DNA of 64,000 nucleotides. Origin: Bacteroidales bacterium (GTDB lineage: Bacteria; Bacteroidota; Bacteroidia; Bacteroidales; UBA12077). Made by a program: the position numbers and the translations under genes. Shown here one piece after another: positions 16,225 to 25,503 of this stretch. The notes under the pieces were generated by a model that searched no databases, was not told the DNA's origin, and worked only from the letters and a program-made list of their open reading frames with translations. The stretch lies in contig JANQHE010000035.1 in assembly GCA_028282785.1 (NCBI GenBank), positions 49,717-113,716 of the forward strand. Reading direction: 5' to 3'. Positions within the stretch are counted from its first letter, which is position 1; every line of letters begins with the position of its first letter.

Positions 16225-18105
16225 ATGGATTTTTTATCATTAAAAAAAGAGGCACTTACAGAATGGAATGATTTATTAAATGGTTCTGTTCCGGTTATTA
16301 TGGTAGGTAATGCTACCTGTGGAAGGTCCGCTGGTGCTTTATCTTTAATAAAGGGTTTGAATTCGGAAATTTTAACTAGAAATTTAGATTGCAAAGTCCT
16401 TGAGGTTGGGTGTATTGGTATGTGTTACCACGAACCAATAGTAAGTATTTATAATCCAGGTAAGCCATTAATTGTATATGGTAATGTACATGAAAACGAC
16501 ATTGAAAAATTATTGGAAGCTCACTTCAATAAAAATGAGATAATTATTGAAAATATAATTGGAACTATCGGTGACAATAAGTTAAATGACATTAACAGTT
16601 TGTTTGATAATCCCGTAATGAAACCGCAAGAAAGATTGGTGCTTAATAATTGTGGAATAATTGATCCAACGAATTTAAACCACTATTTGGCAAATAAGGG
16701 GTATAGTGGCTTACAGGAAGCTTTTCAACTTTCATCTCAGAAAGTAATCGAGAGGATAAAAGAATCTGGCTTAAGAGGAAGAGGTGGTGCTGGTTTTCCA
16801 ACCTGGAAGAAATGGCAGTTCTGTAAGGATCAGAAAAGTGATATTAAATATTTAATCTGTAACGCAGATGAAGGAGATCCCGGAGCGTTTATGAATAGAT
16901 CATTGATTGAAGGAGATCCTCATTCTTTAATTGAAGGTATGATAATCGCAGCTTATGCCATAGGTGCTAATACCGGATACATCTATTGCCGGGCAGAATA
17001 TCCTTTAGCGCTGGAAAGATTGAGGTTAGCAATTTCTCAGGCAGAACAAAATAATTTACTGGGTGAAGATGTTCTTGGTTCAGGGTTTAACTTTAAAATA
17101 AAAATAAAAGAAGGAGCCGGGGCATTTGTTTGTGGTGAGGAAACAGCCTTGATAGCATCTATTGAAGGGAAAAGAGGTATGCCACGCCCAAGGCCACCTT
17201 TCCCTGCTATAGCTGGCTTAAGGAGTAAACCAACTATTATTAATAATGTTGAAACTTTGGTAGCGGTTGCCAGAATTATGCAAAACGAACCTGGCTGGTT
17301 CTCGAAATTTGGAACTGAAAAAAGTAAGGGGACCAAAACATTTGCTTTGGTTGGTAAAGTAAAAAATACAGGACTGATCGAAGTTCCTATGGGTATTACA
17401 CTCAAAGAAATTATTTATAATATTGGTGGTGGTATTAGCGGAGATAAAAAAATTAAAGCTGTTCAAACCGGAGGTCCTTCCGGGGGTTGTGTGCCTGCCA
17501 ATATGATAGATTTAAGGGTAGATTATGAATCACTTACAGAGGCTGGTACTATTATGGGTTCCGGAGGCCTTGTCGTGATGGATGAAGACAATTGTATGGT
17601 AGATGTGGCAAAATATTTTATTGATTTTGCACATAAAGAATCTTGCGGAGAATGTGCTCCCTGCAGGTTAGGTACCAAACAAATGCTTGATATACTGGAA
17701 GATATTGTTTCAGGTAAAGGTACAATGGAAGATTTAAAATTATTGGAGGATTTAGGAAAAGGCATTAAAAATGGTTCTTTATGTGGCTTGGGACAGACTG
17801 CTCCGAATCCTGTTTTAACTACAATTCGCTATTTTAAAGATGAGTACATAGAGCACATTCAGAATAAAAGATGCCCATCTAAAGTGTGTAAGGAGCTTAT
17901 TTTTTATGATATTCTTCCTGATAAATGCACAGGTTGCCACATTTGTTTTAAAGTGTGCCCGGCTTCAGCAATTAGCGGTGATCCGAAAGAGTTACATAAA
18001 ATTGATCAGTCATTATGCATAAAATGTGGTATGTGCATGGATAAATGCCCTGAAAAATTCAGTGCAATTGATGTTTATCCTGGAAATAAAGTTTTGGAGG
18101 ATTAA
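16225..18105 (+). CDS. NuoF/HydB-like NADH-binding flavoprotein with extra [2Fe-2S] and two [4Fe-4S] domains
   Basis: In this 626-residue protein an N-terminal thioredoxin-like domain (1-105) has Cys32, Cys56, Cys63 and Cys67. The NADH/FMN core follows, with GLRGRGGAGFP near 182-192. The core's [4Fe-4S] site is Cys474, Cys477, Cys480 and Cys520. After a Cys550/Cys555 pair comes a 2x[4Fe-4S] ferredoxin (Cys568/571/574/578 and Cys598/601/604/608). This is the HydB architecture of multimeric and electron-bifurcating hydrogenases and formate dehydrogenases, rather than plain NuoF. It oxidises or reduces NAD(H) and connects it to the formate-oxidising subunit downstream. AGGAGG lies eleven bases before the ATG, an unusually clear ribosome site for this phylum. 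It is the longer of two such flavoproteins in the operon. Confidence 0.92.
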   Translation: MDFLSLKKEALTEWNDLLNGSVPVIMVGNATCGRSAGALSLIKGLNSEILTRNLDCKVLEVGCIGMCYHEPIVSIYNPGKPLIVYGNVHENDIEKLLEAHFNKNEIIIENIIGTIGDNKLNDINSLFDNPVMKPQERLVLNNCGIIDPTNLNHYLANKGYSGLQEAFQLSSQKVIERIKESGLRGRGGAGFPTWKKWQFCKDQKSDIKYLICNADEGDPGAFMNRSLIEGDPHSLIEGMIIAAYAIGANTGYIYCRAEYPLALERLRLAISQAEQNNLLGEDVLGSGFNFKIKIKEGAGAFVCGEETALIASIEGKRGMPRPRPPFPAIAGLRSKPTIINNVETLVAVARIMQNEPGWFSKFGTEKSKGTKTFALVGKVKNTGLIEVPMGITLKEIIYNIGGGISGDKKIKAVQTGGPSGGCVPANMIDLRVDYESLTEAGTIMGSGGLVVMDEDNCMVDVAKYFIDFAHKESCGECAPCRLGTKQMLDILEDIVSGKGTMEDLKLLEDLGKGIKNGSLCGLGQTAPNPVLTTIRYFKDEYIEHIQNKRCPSKVCKELIFYDILPDKCTGCHICFKVCPASAISGDPKELHKIDQSLCIKCGMCMDKCPEKFSAIDVYPGNKVLED

Positions 18106-18107
18106 TT

Positions 18108-20792
18108 ATGGAAAATGCTAACATAATGATCGATGGTATAAATTTAATTGTAAAAAGAGGAAAAACTATACTTGATATTGCAACCGAGAATGGTATTTAT
18201 ATTCCAAACCTATGCCATCATCCGGACCTTGTTCCATCAGGTAACTGCAGAATGTGTATGGTTGAAGTTGAGGGAATGCGAGGACAAATTATTGCCTGTA
18301 AAACTCCGGTTGAAGATGGAATGATTATAAGAACAGAAAGCCAGGAAATATCATTGATTAGACAAACAACTCTCGAATTAATTCATGCAAACCATACCCA
18401 GGATTGTACTAACTGCTATAAAAATAATCAATGCAAGTTACAAGAAGTAACAGCATATGTTGGTGTAGATGAAAAAAGACTGAATAGTTTACGCCGTACA
18501 AAACCAATTATTGAGGAAGATGGATCCAATCCTTTTTTCACGCTTGATCATAACAAGTGTATAATGTGTGGTATTTGTATTCGAACTTGTGATGAAGTGC
18601 AAGGAACAAATGCTCTGGATTATGGTTATAGGGGGTTTGAAACTGTAGTTAGTACATTTGGAAACCGCCCAATTAAAGAATCGGTTTGTGAGTCGTGTGG
18701 AGAATGTGTTGTTCGATGCCCCGTTGGAGCGTTATATCCTAAAGAAGAGAAATTACCAACACGTGAAATAAAGTCGGTTTGTGTATATTGCGGTGTTGGG
18801 TGCAATATATATTTCGGTATTCGAGATAATAAACTAGTAAGCGCAAAAGGTGATAAAAATAGTATTGTTAACAAAGGAAGGCTTTGTGTAAAAGGGAGGT
18901 TTGGGTACAAATTTGTTAACCATCCTGAAAGGCTTACCAAACCTCTTATAAAGAAAAATGGAGAGTTTGTTGAATCCAAATGGGATGAAGCTCTGGATCT
19001 GGTAGCAAAGAAATTCTCTGTTTCAAAAGGAAATAAATTTGCAACTTTATCATCAGCTAAAATACCAAACGAAGATAATTATGTAATTCAGAAATTTACG
19101 AGAGCAGTGATGGGCACAAATACAATTGATCATTGTGCACGTTTATGCCACGCTCCAACAGTAGCCGGGTTAGTACAAAGCTTTGGAAGCGGAGCAATGA
19201 CAAACTCTATAGATGAGTTTACAAATGCATCCACAATTTTCTCGATAGGATCAAATACTACAGCTGCTCACCCGATTATTGGATTACATATTAAAGAAGC
19301 GAAGAGGCGGGGTGCCAAAATAATCGTTGCCAATCCAAAGGAGATTGACCTTTGCCGGTTTGCTGATATACATCTTCAGCAATTACCTGGAACAGATGTA
19401 GTTTTACTTATGGGAATGATGAAAGTAGTAGTGGATGAAAACCTTGAAGATTCGGAATTTATAAAGGAAAGATGTGAAAATTATGATGAGTTCATTAAGT
19501 CGTTAAATGAGTTTGACTTGGATACCTGTGAAAAAATAACCAGAGTGCCTAAAGAAAAGATTATTGAAGCAGCAAGGTCGTATGCTACAAATAAACCCTC
19601 TTCACTAGTATTTGCTATGGGAATCACGCAACATTCACATGGTACTGATAATGTTTTAGCAATAAGTAATTTGGCTCAACTAACAGGTAGCGTTGGAAAG
19701 GAATCATCAGGGGTTAATCCTTTAAGAGGGCAAAATAATGTTCAGGGAGCCTGTGACTTAGGAGCCCTTCCAAACGTATACCCGGGTTATCAAAAAGTAA
19801 CAGCTCCGGAAGTACAAGAAAAATTTGAAAAATATTGGGAAGTTAAGTTAAATCCTGATAATGGTTTGACACATACCGAGATTTTTGATCAAATAGAAAA
19901 AGGGCAAATAAAATCACTATACCAGGTAGGGGAAAATCCGGTGTTAAGCGAAGCCGATGCAAATCATGTGAAAAAAGCCCTTGATAAACTTGATTTTTTT
20001 GTTGTTCAGGATATATTCCTCACAGAGACGGCTAAATATGCTGATGTTATTCTACCTGCTACCTCCTTCGCTGAAAAGGATGGAACATTTACAAATACGG
20101 AACGGAGAGTCCAGAGAGTAAGAAAGCTGGTTGAGCCTCCGGGAGAAGCAAAAGATGATTGGTGGATAACGTGCGAAATTGCTAAAAGATTAGGAGGGTC
20201 CGGTTTTAATTATAATACTGCTGAAGATATAATGAATGAAATAAATGAAGTAACACCCATATATGGTGGAATTAAGTATGATAGAATTGATGAAGTGGGA
20301 TTACAGTGGCCGTGTCCGGATGAAAACCATCCCGGAACAAAATTCCTTCATAAGGACAGGTTTTCAAGACAAGGTGGAAAAGGAAAGTTCTTCCCTCTCA
20401 CTTATAAAGCTTCGGTAGAGTTGCCGGATAAGGAATATCCTTTAATTCTAACTACTGATAGAAGCCTTTACCATTTTCATACTTCAACTATGTCAAGAAG
20501 GGTAAAAGGGCTGGAATCATTGAACAAAGAAGAGTTGCTTTTAATTAATCCCCGGGATGCTAATCAAATGAATTTGAAAAATGGAGAATTTGTGACGGTC
20601 AAATCTCGGAGAGGTACAGTAAGGGTAAAAACAAATATCACAGAAATTTGTCCTAAAGGTGTAGTATCATTAACGTTTCACTTTCATGAGACACCAACAA
20701 ATGAATTAACCATATGCGCAATTGACCCGGTATCTAAAATTCCGGAAACAAAAGTATGCGCAATAAAGGTTGAAAAAATTGACCATAAATAA
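18108..20792 (+). CDS. Formate dehydrogenase catalytic subunit (Mo/W-bis-MGD), first module
   Basis: Ligands in this 894-residue enzyme, in order: [2Fe-2S] Cys36/47/50/64; His-ligated [4Fe-4S] His96/Cys100/Cys103/Cys109; 2x[4Fe-4S] Cys151/154/157/161 and Cys194/197/200/204; and the catalytic-domain [4Fe-4S] Cys225/228/232/260. The molybdopterin domain follows to about 760 and a dinucleotide-binding domain to the end. In CARLCHAPT, Cys347 occupies the Mo/W-ligand position that is selenocysteine in E. coli FdhF, and His348 follows it. This identifies formate dehydrogenase (formate to CO2, reversible). The start is 2 bp after the flavoprotein stop. The enzyme works with the two upstream subunits to couple formate and NAD+. 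Confidence 0.93.
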   Translation: MENANIMIDGINLIVKRGKTILDIATENGIYIPNLCHHPDLVPSGNCRMCMVEVEGMRGQIIACKTPVEDGMIIRTESQEISLIRQTTLELIHANHTQDCTNCYKNNQCKLQEVTAYVGVDEKRLNSLRRTKPIIEEDGSNPFFTLDHNKCIMCGICIRTCDEVQGTNALDYGYRGFETVVSTFGNRPIKESVCESCGECVVRCPVGALYPKEEKLPTREIKSVCVYCGVGCNIYFGIRDNKLVSAKGDKNSIVNKGRLCVKGRFGYKFVNHPERLTKPLIKKNGEFVESKWDEALDLVAKKFSVSKGNKFATLSSAKIPNEDNYVIQKFTRAVMGTNTIDHCARLCHAPTVAGLVQSFGSGAMTNSIDEFTNASTIFSIGSNTTAAHPIIGLHIKEAKRRGAKIIVANPKEIDLCRFADIHLQQLPGTDVVLLMGMMKVVVDENLEDSEFIKERCENYDEFIKSLNEFDLDTCEKITRVPKEKIIEAARSYATNKPSSLVFAMGITQHSHGTDNVLAISNLAQLTGSVGKESSGVNPLRGQNNVQGACDLGALPNVYPGYQKVTAPEVQEKFEKYWEVKLNPDNGLTHTEIFDQIEKGQIKSLYQVGENPVLSEADANHVKKALDKLDFFVVQDIFLTETAKYADVILPATSFAEKDGTFTNTERRVQRVRKLVEPPGEAKDDWWITCEIAKRLGGSGFNYNTAEDIMNEINEVTPIYGGIKYDRIDEVGLQWPCPDENHPGTKFLHKDRFSRQGGKGKFFPLTYKASVELPDKEYPLILTTDRSLYHFHTSTMSRRVKGLESLNKEELLLINPRDANQMNLKNGEFVTVKSRRGTVRVKTNITEICPKGVVSLTFHFHETPTNELTICAIDPVSKIPETKVCAIKVEKIDHK

Positions 20793-20805
20793 CTCAAAAG
20801 AAATA

Positions 20806-21255
20806 ATGGAAAGATCAGAAATATTAAAACAATTTGAACCTGCCAATGAAAATATGCTTAATATTTTGCATGCATTGCAGAATAATAATTCTCAAAACTA
20901 TTTAAGTGAAGAAGATATAAAAATAGCTGCAAATTACTTGAATACCACATATAGCCATATATATGGAGTAGTGACTTATTATACCATGTTTAGTTTAAAA
21001 CCAAGAGGTAAATATATAATCAGAGTATGCAATTCGCCGGTTTGTAATATGGAAAATTCTACTAAAGTTATTGAAGAGATTAAGAGATTTTTATCAATTG
21101 AAGTAGGAGAAACAACAGACGATAAGCGATTTACCTTAGAATTATCTGAATGCCTTGGAAGATGTGGTAAGGCTCCGGGAATGATGATAAATGAAGATGT
21201 TATTGGGAATTTAGATAACGTAGACTTTAAATCAATTTTTGAAAATTATAACTAA
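20806..21255 (+). CDS. NuoE-like [2Fe-2S] subunit of the second formate dehydrogenase module
   Basis: I chose the ATG at 20806 rather than the in-frame TTG at 20770. It lies outside the preceding gene, and it puts the ligands at Cys75, Cys80, Cys116 and Cys120, exactly the spacing of the first module's NuoE (15765). The 149-residue protein shows CNSPVC and CLGRCG. It is clearly a diverged copy of the first NuoE, with a shared helical start and a GVVTYYTMF/GVATFYTQF segment. It should accept or donate electrons next to the flavoprotein encoded 9 bp downstream. Confidence 0.9.
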   Translation: MERSEILKQFEPANENMLNILHALQNNNSQNYLSEEDIKIAANYLNTTYSHIYGVVTYYTMFSLKPRGKYIIRVCNSPVCNMENSTKVIEEIKRFLSIEVGETTDDKRFTLELSECLGRCGKAPGMMINEDVIGNLDNVDFKSIFENYN

Positions 21256-21264
21256 CCATATAAA

Positions 21265-22506
21265 GTGATACAAGAAAAAAGAATAACGCTTAAAAACCTG
21301 GGAAAAATAAATCCTGAAAGCATTGATGATTACATCAATGTAGGAGGATATAAAGCATTTGAAAAAACTGTAGGCCGACATCATATAGAAATTATTGATG
21401 AAATGGTAAAATCGAGCCTTCGTGGCCGAGGTGGAGCTGGTTTTTCCGCAGGTTTAAAAGAAAAGTTCACAAGTGAAGCATGCCTTCGTTGTGAACAAAA
21501 GTACTTAATCTGTAATGCTGATGAAGGCGAACCTGGAACTTTTAAAGACAGGATAATAATGGAAAACGACCCGCACCTGATGTTGGAAGGTATGCTCATA
21601 GCAGCTTATGCTATTGGTGCATCAAAAGCTTATATTTATATCAGAGGTGAATATTATAAATCGATCGATCGGATAAATAAAGCCATTTCGGCGGCTAAAG
21701 AAAAGGGAATTATTGGAAAAAACGTTTTTGGATCTGCTTTTTCAGTTGATGTGGAAGTAAAATTAGGAGCTGGCTCATACCTTTGTGGAGAAGAACTTAC
21801 TTTACTTGAATCACTTGAAGGTAAACGTGGTTACCCTCGAATAAAACCTCCTTATCCGGCCGAGTATGGTTTATACGGCAAACCAACCTTAATTAATAAT
21901 GTTGAAACTCTGGCAACTATCCCGACAATAATTGAAAAAGGATCAGATTGGTATACAAGTTTAGGAACAGAAAATTCTCCAGGAACCAAGATTTTTACAA
22001 TTAGCGGAGATGTAAATAAACCTGGTTATTACGAAACAGAAATGGGAATAACATTACGAGAATTGATTTATGAATTAGCAGGTGGAATTAAAGATGGCAA
22101 AGCGTTTTATGCAGCTATTCTTGGAGGTGCTGCAGGTACTTTCGTAAATGAATCGGTTTTAGATACGCCAATGGGATTTGATACTTTAAAGGAAAAGGGA
22201 GCAGTTTTAGGTTCAGGAGCCATTATGGTTATGTCTGAGGGAAGATCGTTATTTGACATGACAAATTCTATATTAGAATTTTTTAAACATGAATCTTGCG
22301 GTAAATGCGTGCCTTGTAGAATAGGAATGCCACAATTATTGCATATAATGGAAAATTTAAAGAACAATAAAATAGGCAGAATCGAAGCCCTGGATTTACT
22401 TTTGTATGAATCAGAGTTTATGGCAAAAAGTTCTTTATGTCCATTAGGACAATCACCAATTCTTCCAATTAAAAGTTTAAAACAATATTTCGAAAATGAG
22501 TTTTAG
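21265..22506 (+). CDS. NuoF-like NADH-binding flavoprotein of the second module, minimal form
   Basis: The start is GTG at 21265; no suitable ATG is nearby. The 413-residue protein contains only the NADH/FMN core: SLRGRGGAGF (51-60), the NAD/FMN segment CNADEGEPGTFKDR, and the [4Fe-4S] ligands Cys345/348/351/392. Unlike the first module's flavoprotein it lacks both the N-terminal thioredoxin domain and the C-terminal 2x[4Fe-4S] ferredoxin. It therefore resembles respiratory NuoF or FdsB of plain NAD-linked formate dehydrogenases. The two flavoproteins are otherwise alignable throughout, so the module is an old duplication. Confidence 0.92.
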   Translation: MIQEKRITLKNLGKINPESIDDYINVGGYKAFEKTVGRHHIEIIDEMVKSSLRGRGGAGFSAGLKEKFTSEACLRCEQKYLICNADEGEPGTFKDRIIMENDPHLMLEGMLIAAYAIGASKAYIYIRGEYYKSIDRINKAISAAKEKGIIGKNVFGSAFSVDVEVKLGAGSYLCGEELTLLESLEGKRGYPRIKPPYPAEYGLYGKPTLINNVETLATIPTIIEKGSDWYTSLGTENSPGTKIFTISGDVNKPGYYETEMGITLRELIYELAGGIKDGKAFYAAILGGAAGTFVNESVLDTPMGFDTLKEKGAVLGSGAIMVMSEGRSLFDMTNSILEFFKHESCGKCVPCRIGMPQLLHIMENLKNNKIGRIEALDLLLYESEFMAKSSLCPLGQSPILPIKSLKQYFENEF

Positions 22507-22511
22507 AAGTT

Positions 22512-25235
22512 ATGAGCAAATTAGTTAATATTAGTATAGACGGTAAAAAAATCCAGGCCCCTGAAGGAGCAAATTTATTGCAGGTGGCTCATAACAATGG
22601 AATAAAAATACCGAGTTTATGTTATCATAAAAAGTTAACTCCAACTGGTGCATGTAGGTTATGCGTTACTAAAATAAAAGGTACAAATGGTTTAGTAATG
22701 TCATGCACGGTAAGTATAAAAGAGGGAATGGAGATAACAGCATTTGATCAAGAGATTGAAGAAACCCGTAAACATATTCTGGATTATTTATTGGCCGAGC
22801 ATAACGATCATTATGACGGGACATATTATGATGAGTTCAGAGAATGGGTTGCACACTATGGTTTGGATAAGCCTGAAAACAGAAAATATCCAAATATCAG
22901 CAAAGCATTAAACTATAAAATTGATGATAGCTCACCTGTTTTAACATATGACGCATCAAAATGTATAAAGTGCTTCCGCTGTATAAAAGGATGCGATGAG
23001 GTACAGGGAAAGAATGTATTATCCTTTTCAGAACGCGGAATAACATCATATATCATTGCAGGATTTGACCAATGGAACGAATCAGAATGTGATGGCTGCG
23101 GTGAATGTGTTCAATTATGCCCAACCGGTGCTTTGGTTGAAAAGCCTCATAGGGATGAAGTTAAATTGGATAAATTAGATAAAAAAGTTATAACAACCTG
23201 CCCTTACTGTGGTGTTGGTTGTCAACTGGAGTTATCAGTTCAAGATGGTAAGATTGTGCGTTCGGATGGTGTAGAGGGAGTCCTTCCAAATGATGGAAGG
23301 TTATGTGTTAAAGGACGCTTTGGATACGATTATGTTCACAGCAAAGAAAGGCTAACAACTCCTCTTATTAAGAAGAATGGAGAGTTTGTTGAGGCAAGCT
23401 GGGATGAAGCTTTAGACTTAATAGCTACTAAGTTTTCAGAGATAAAAGAGAAATATGGAAATGATGCATTAGCAGGGTATTCATCGGCGAAATGTACTAA
23501 CGAGGATAACTATTTATTCCAGAAATTTATTCGGGTTGTTTTTGGAACCAACAACATTGATTATTGCACCCGACTTTGCCATGCTTCAACCGTAACAGCC
23601 ATGTTAAAATCTATCGGTGATGGTGCAGGTAGTAATTCAATCGAAGATTTTGCAACAACAGATTGTTTATTCGTAACAGGAAACAACATAATCGAAACAC
23701 ATCCGGTAACTGCAACTTATGTTAAAAATGGAAAATATGCAGGTAAAAAATTAATTGTGTGTGACCCTAAATGGACTCCCCTGGTAAAATATGCAGATAT
23801 TTGGTTACAGCCTCGTTTAGGAACTGATGTAGCTTTATTAAATGGAATGATCCGGGTTATAATAAAAGAAGACTTAATAGATCCTGATTTTATAGAAAAA
23901 CGAGTTGACCGAGGAATGGAAGCATTTGAAGAGTTAAAGCAATTGGTTGAAAAGTATACTCTGGAAAAAACCGAAGAAATAACTTCTGTTCCAAAAGAAA
24001 AAATCATAGAAGCAGCCCGTATGTATGCGACTGCCAGAACTGCAATGATAGCAACCGGTATGGGAATGAGTCAGCAGGTTACCGGAACAAACAATGTTTT
24101 TTCATTAATAAATATGATGATGATTACCGGGCAGATAGGTAAGGAGAGAGCAGGAATTGACCCACCAAGAGGACAAAACAATGTTCAGGGAGCAACAGAT
24201 GTTGGTTGTTCTCCATTAATTTACCCTGGTTATATTCCAATAACCAATGAAGAAAATAGAAAGCGAGTGGCAAAGCTATGGAATATCGATTTTGAAACCC
24301 TTTCCGGAAAACCAGGCTTAACAACAGTAGAAATAATGCATGCTGCTTACGATAAAAAAGTAAAAGGAATGTACATCATGGGAGAAAATCCAATGGTTAC
24401 TGACCCGGACCTGAATCATACGGAAAAAGCTTTAAAGAAACTGGATTTTCTGGTAGTTCAAGATATATTCCATACTGAAACTACACCTTTCGCTGATGTG
24501 ATTTTGCCAGCAGCTTCATTTGCAGAAAAGGAAGGAACATTTGTAAATAGCGACAGGAGAGTTATTAGAGTACGTAAAGCCGTAGAATCGCCCGGAAAAG
24601 CACGTGATGACTGGAGAATTATTGTCGATATTGCCGAAAAAATGGGATATAGTATAGGAAATTATAATACCGAATCGGAAATATTTGATGAAATTGCCCA
24701 GGCTGCACCAATTATGGCAGGTATATCATACGATAAAATTGAACACCAGGGAATTCAATGGCCATGCCCCGATAAGAACCATCCTGGAACAAGTACTTTG
24801 TTTTTAGAAAAATTTAATACACCAAATGGAAAAGGAATTTTAAACCCGGTGGAACATGTTCCACAAACTGAGCAACCATCCAAGGAATTTCCATTTATAT
24901 TAAATACCGGCCGTATTTTATACCATTACCATACTTCAACCATGTCCAGAAGGAATAAAGCGTTGACTGATTTTGCAAATGAATCTTATGTTTTAATGAA
25001 TCCGGGAGATGTTGTTAAGTTCGGGTTTACTAATGATGAAAAAGTTAAGTTAACTTCTAAACAAGGAGAGTTAGTGACAAGCTTGCAAGCAAGCGATCAG
25101 GTGGCAGAAGGTGAGTTATTCATGCCATGGCACTATTCAGAGGCACCTGTAAACAGATTAACAAGAAGCGACCTGGACCCATTTTCAAAAATAGCAGCAT
25201 TTAAATTAACTGCTTGTAAAGTAGAAAAAATATAG
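22512..25235 (+). CDS. Formate dehydrogenase catalytic subunit, second module, without the His-ligated cluster
   Basis: This 907-residue enzyme is parallel to the first catalytic subunit. It has [2Fe-2S] Cys37/48/51/65; 2x[4Fe-4S] Cys151/154/157/161 and Cys193/196/199/203; catalytic-domain [4Fe-4S] Cys230/233/237/265; and Mo/W-ligand Cys356 in TRLCHAST. The region that should hold HxxxCxxCxxxxxC reads LAEHNDHYDGTYYDEF, with no cysteine between 65 and 151, so that cluster is absent. The rest of the molybdopterin domain is complete, with QNNVQGA and the two-domain C-terminus. It is probably still a formate dehydrogenase, but the changed wiring and the altered active-site neighbours (TRLCHAST rather than ARLCHAPT) leave room for another substrate. 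Confidence 0.9.
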   Translation: MSKLVNISIDGKKIQAPEGANLLQVAHNNGIKIPSLCYHKKLTPTGACRLCVTKIKGTNGLVMSCTVSIKEGMEITAFDQEIEETRKHILDYLLAEHNDHYDGTYYDEFREWVAHYGLDKPENRKYPNISKALNYKIDDSSPVLTYDASKCIKCFRCIKGCDEVQGKNVLSFSERGITSYIIAGFDQWNESECDGCGECVQLCPTGALVEKPHRDEVKLDKLDKKVITTCPYCGVGCQLELSVQDGKIVRSDGVEGVLPNDGRLCVKGRFGYDYVHSKERLTTPLIKKNGEFVEASWDEALDLIATKFSEIKEKYGNDALAGYSSAKCTNEDNYLFQKFIRVVFGTNNIDYCTRLCHASTVTAMLKSIGDGAGSNSIEDFATTDCLFVTGNNIIETHPVTATYVKNGKYAGKKLIVCDPKWTPLVKYADIWLQPRLGTDVALLNGMIRVIIKEDLIDPDFIEKRVDRGMEAFEELKQLVEKYTLEKTEEITSVPKEKIIEAARMYATARTAMIATGMGMSQQVTGTNNVFSLINMMMITGQIGKERAGIDPPRGQNNVQGATDVGCSPLIYPGYIPITNEENRKRVAKLWNIDFETLSGKPGLTTVEIMHAAYDKKVKGMYIMGENPMVTDPDLNHTEKALKKLDFLVVQDIFHTETTPFADVILPAASFAEKEGTFVNSDRRVIRVRKAVESPGKARDDWRIIVDIAEKMGYSIGNYNTESEIFDEIAQAAPIMAGISYDKIEHQGIQWPCPDKNHPGTSTLFLEKFNTPNGKGILNPVEHVPQTEQPSKEFPFILNTGRILYHYHTSTMSRRNKALTDFANESYVLMNPGDVVKFGFTNDEKVKLTSKQGELVTSLQASDQVAEGELFMPWHYSEAPVNRLTRSDLDPFSKIAAFKLTACKVEKI

Positions 25236-25257
25236 ATTATTTAATGTATTGAATGTT

Positions 25258-25289
25258 AAAGCAGGAAATTAGATTTTTCTGCTTTTTTT
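25258..25289 (+). terminator. Terminator of the formate dehydrogenase operon
   Basis: GCAGGAAA (25261-25268) pairs with TTTTCTGC (25275-25282) with one wobble, flanked by AAA and a run of seven T. It begins about 22 bp after the last stop codon. Confidence 0.8.
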
Positions 25290-25292
25290 ATA

Positions 25293-25435
25293 TTTAGCCT
25301 GACATATTCATAAATATTTATGGATAGTACTGGTTAACCTTAACAAGAAAAAATAAATGCTTTAAAACTAACAAGCTATTTATTATTTCTCTTTAAAAGA
25401 TTAATTATTAAAATGTATAAATTAATCAGATTAAA
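25293..25435. repeat. Short non-coding repeat, family 1, copy 1
   Basis: This copy shares a long conserved order of blocks with 27994-28153: TTTAGYCTGAC at the left, ATTCATAAATATTTAT, a core GGTTAACCTTAACAAGAAA, TTAAAAGATT, and AATCAGRTTAAA at the right. The two ends are imperfect inverted repeats of each other (14 of 22 positions). It has no reading frame. It lies between the formate dehydrogenase terminator and the sigma factor gene. It resembles a miniature inverted-repeat element; no target duplication was identified. Confidence 0.65.
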
Positions 25436-25503
25436 TTGTAACATCCCTTAGATTAGTTTAACTAAATATTAAAACTTATAATTGCCGGTAAAATGAATAG
25501 AAA

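Noticed and set aside
20770..20805. TTG start for the second NuoE-like gene
   Set aside because: It lies inside the preceding gene. The ATG at 20806 gives the same ligand positions as the first NuoE.
22512..25235. Selenocysteine in the second catalytic subunit
   Set aside because: Both catalytic subunits have a normal Cys codon at the metal-ligand place (Cys347, Cys356), and there is no in-frame TGA.
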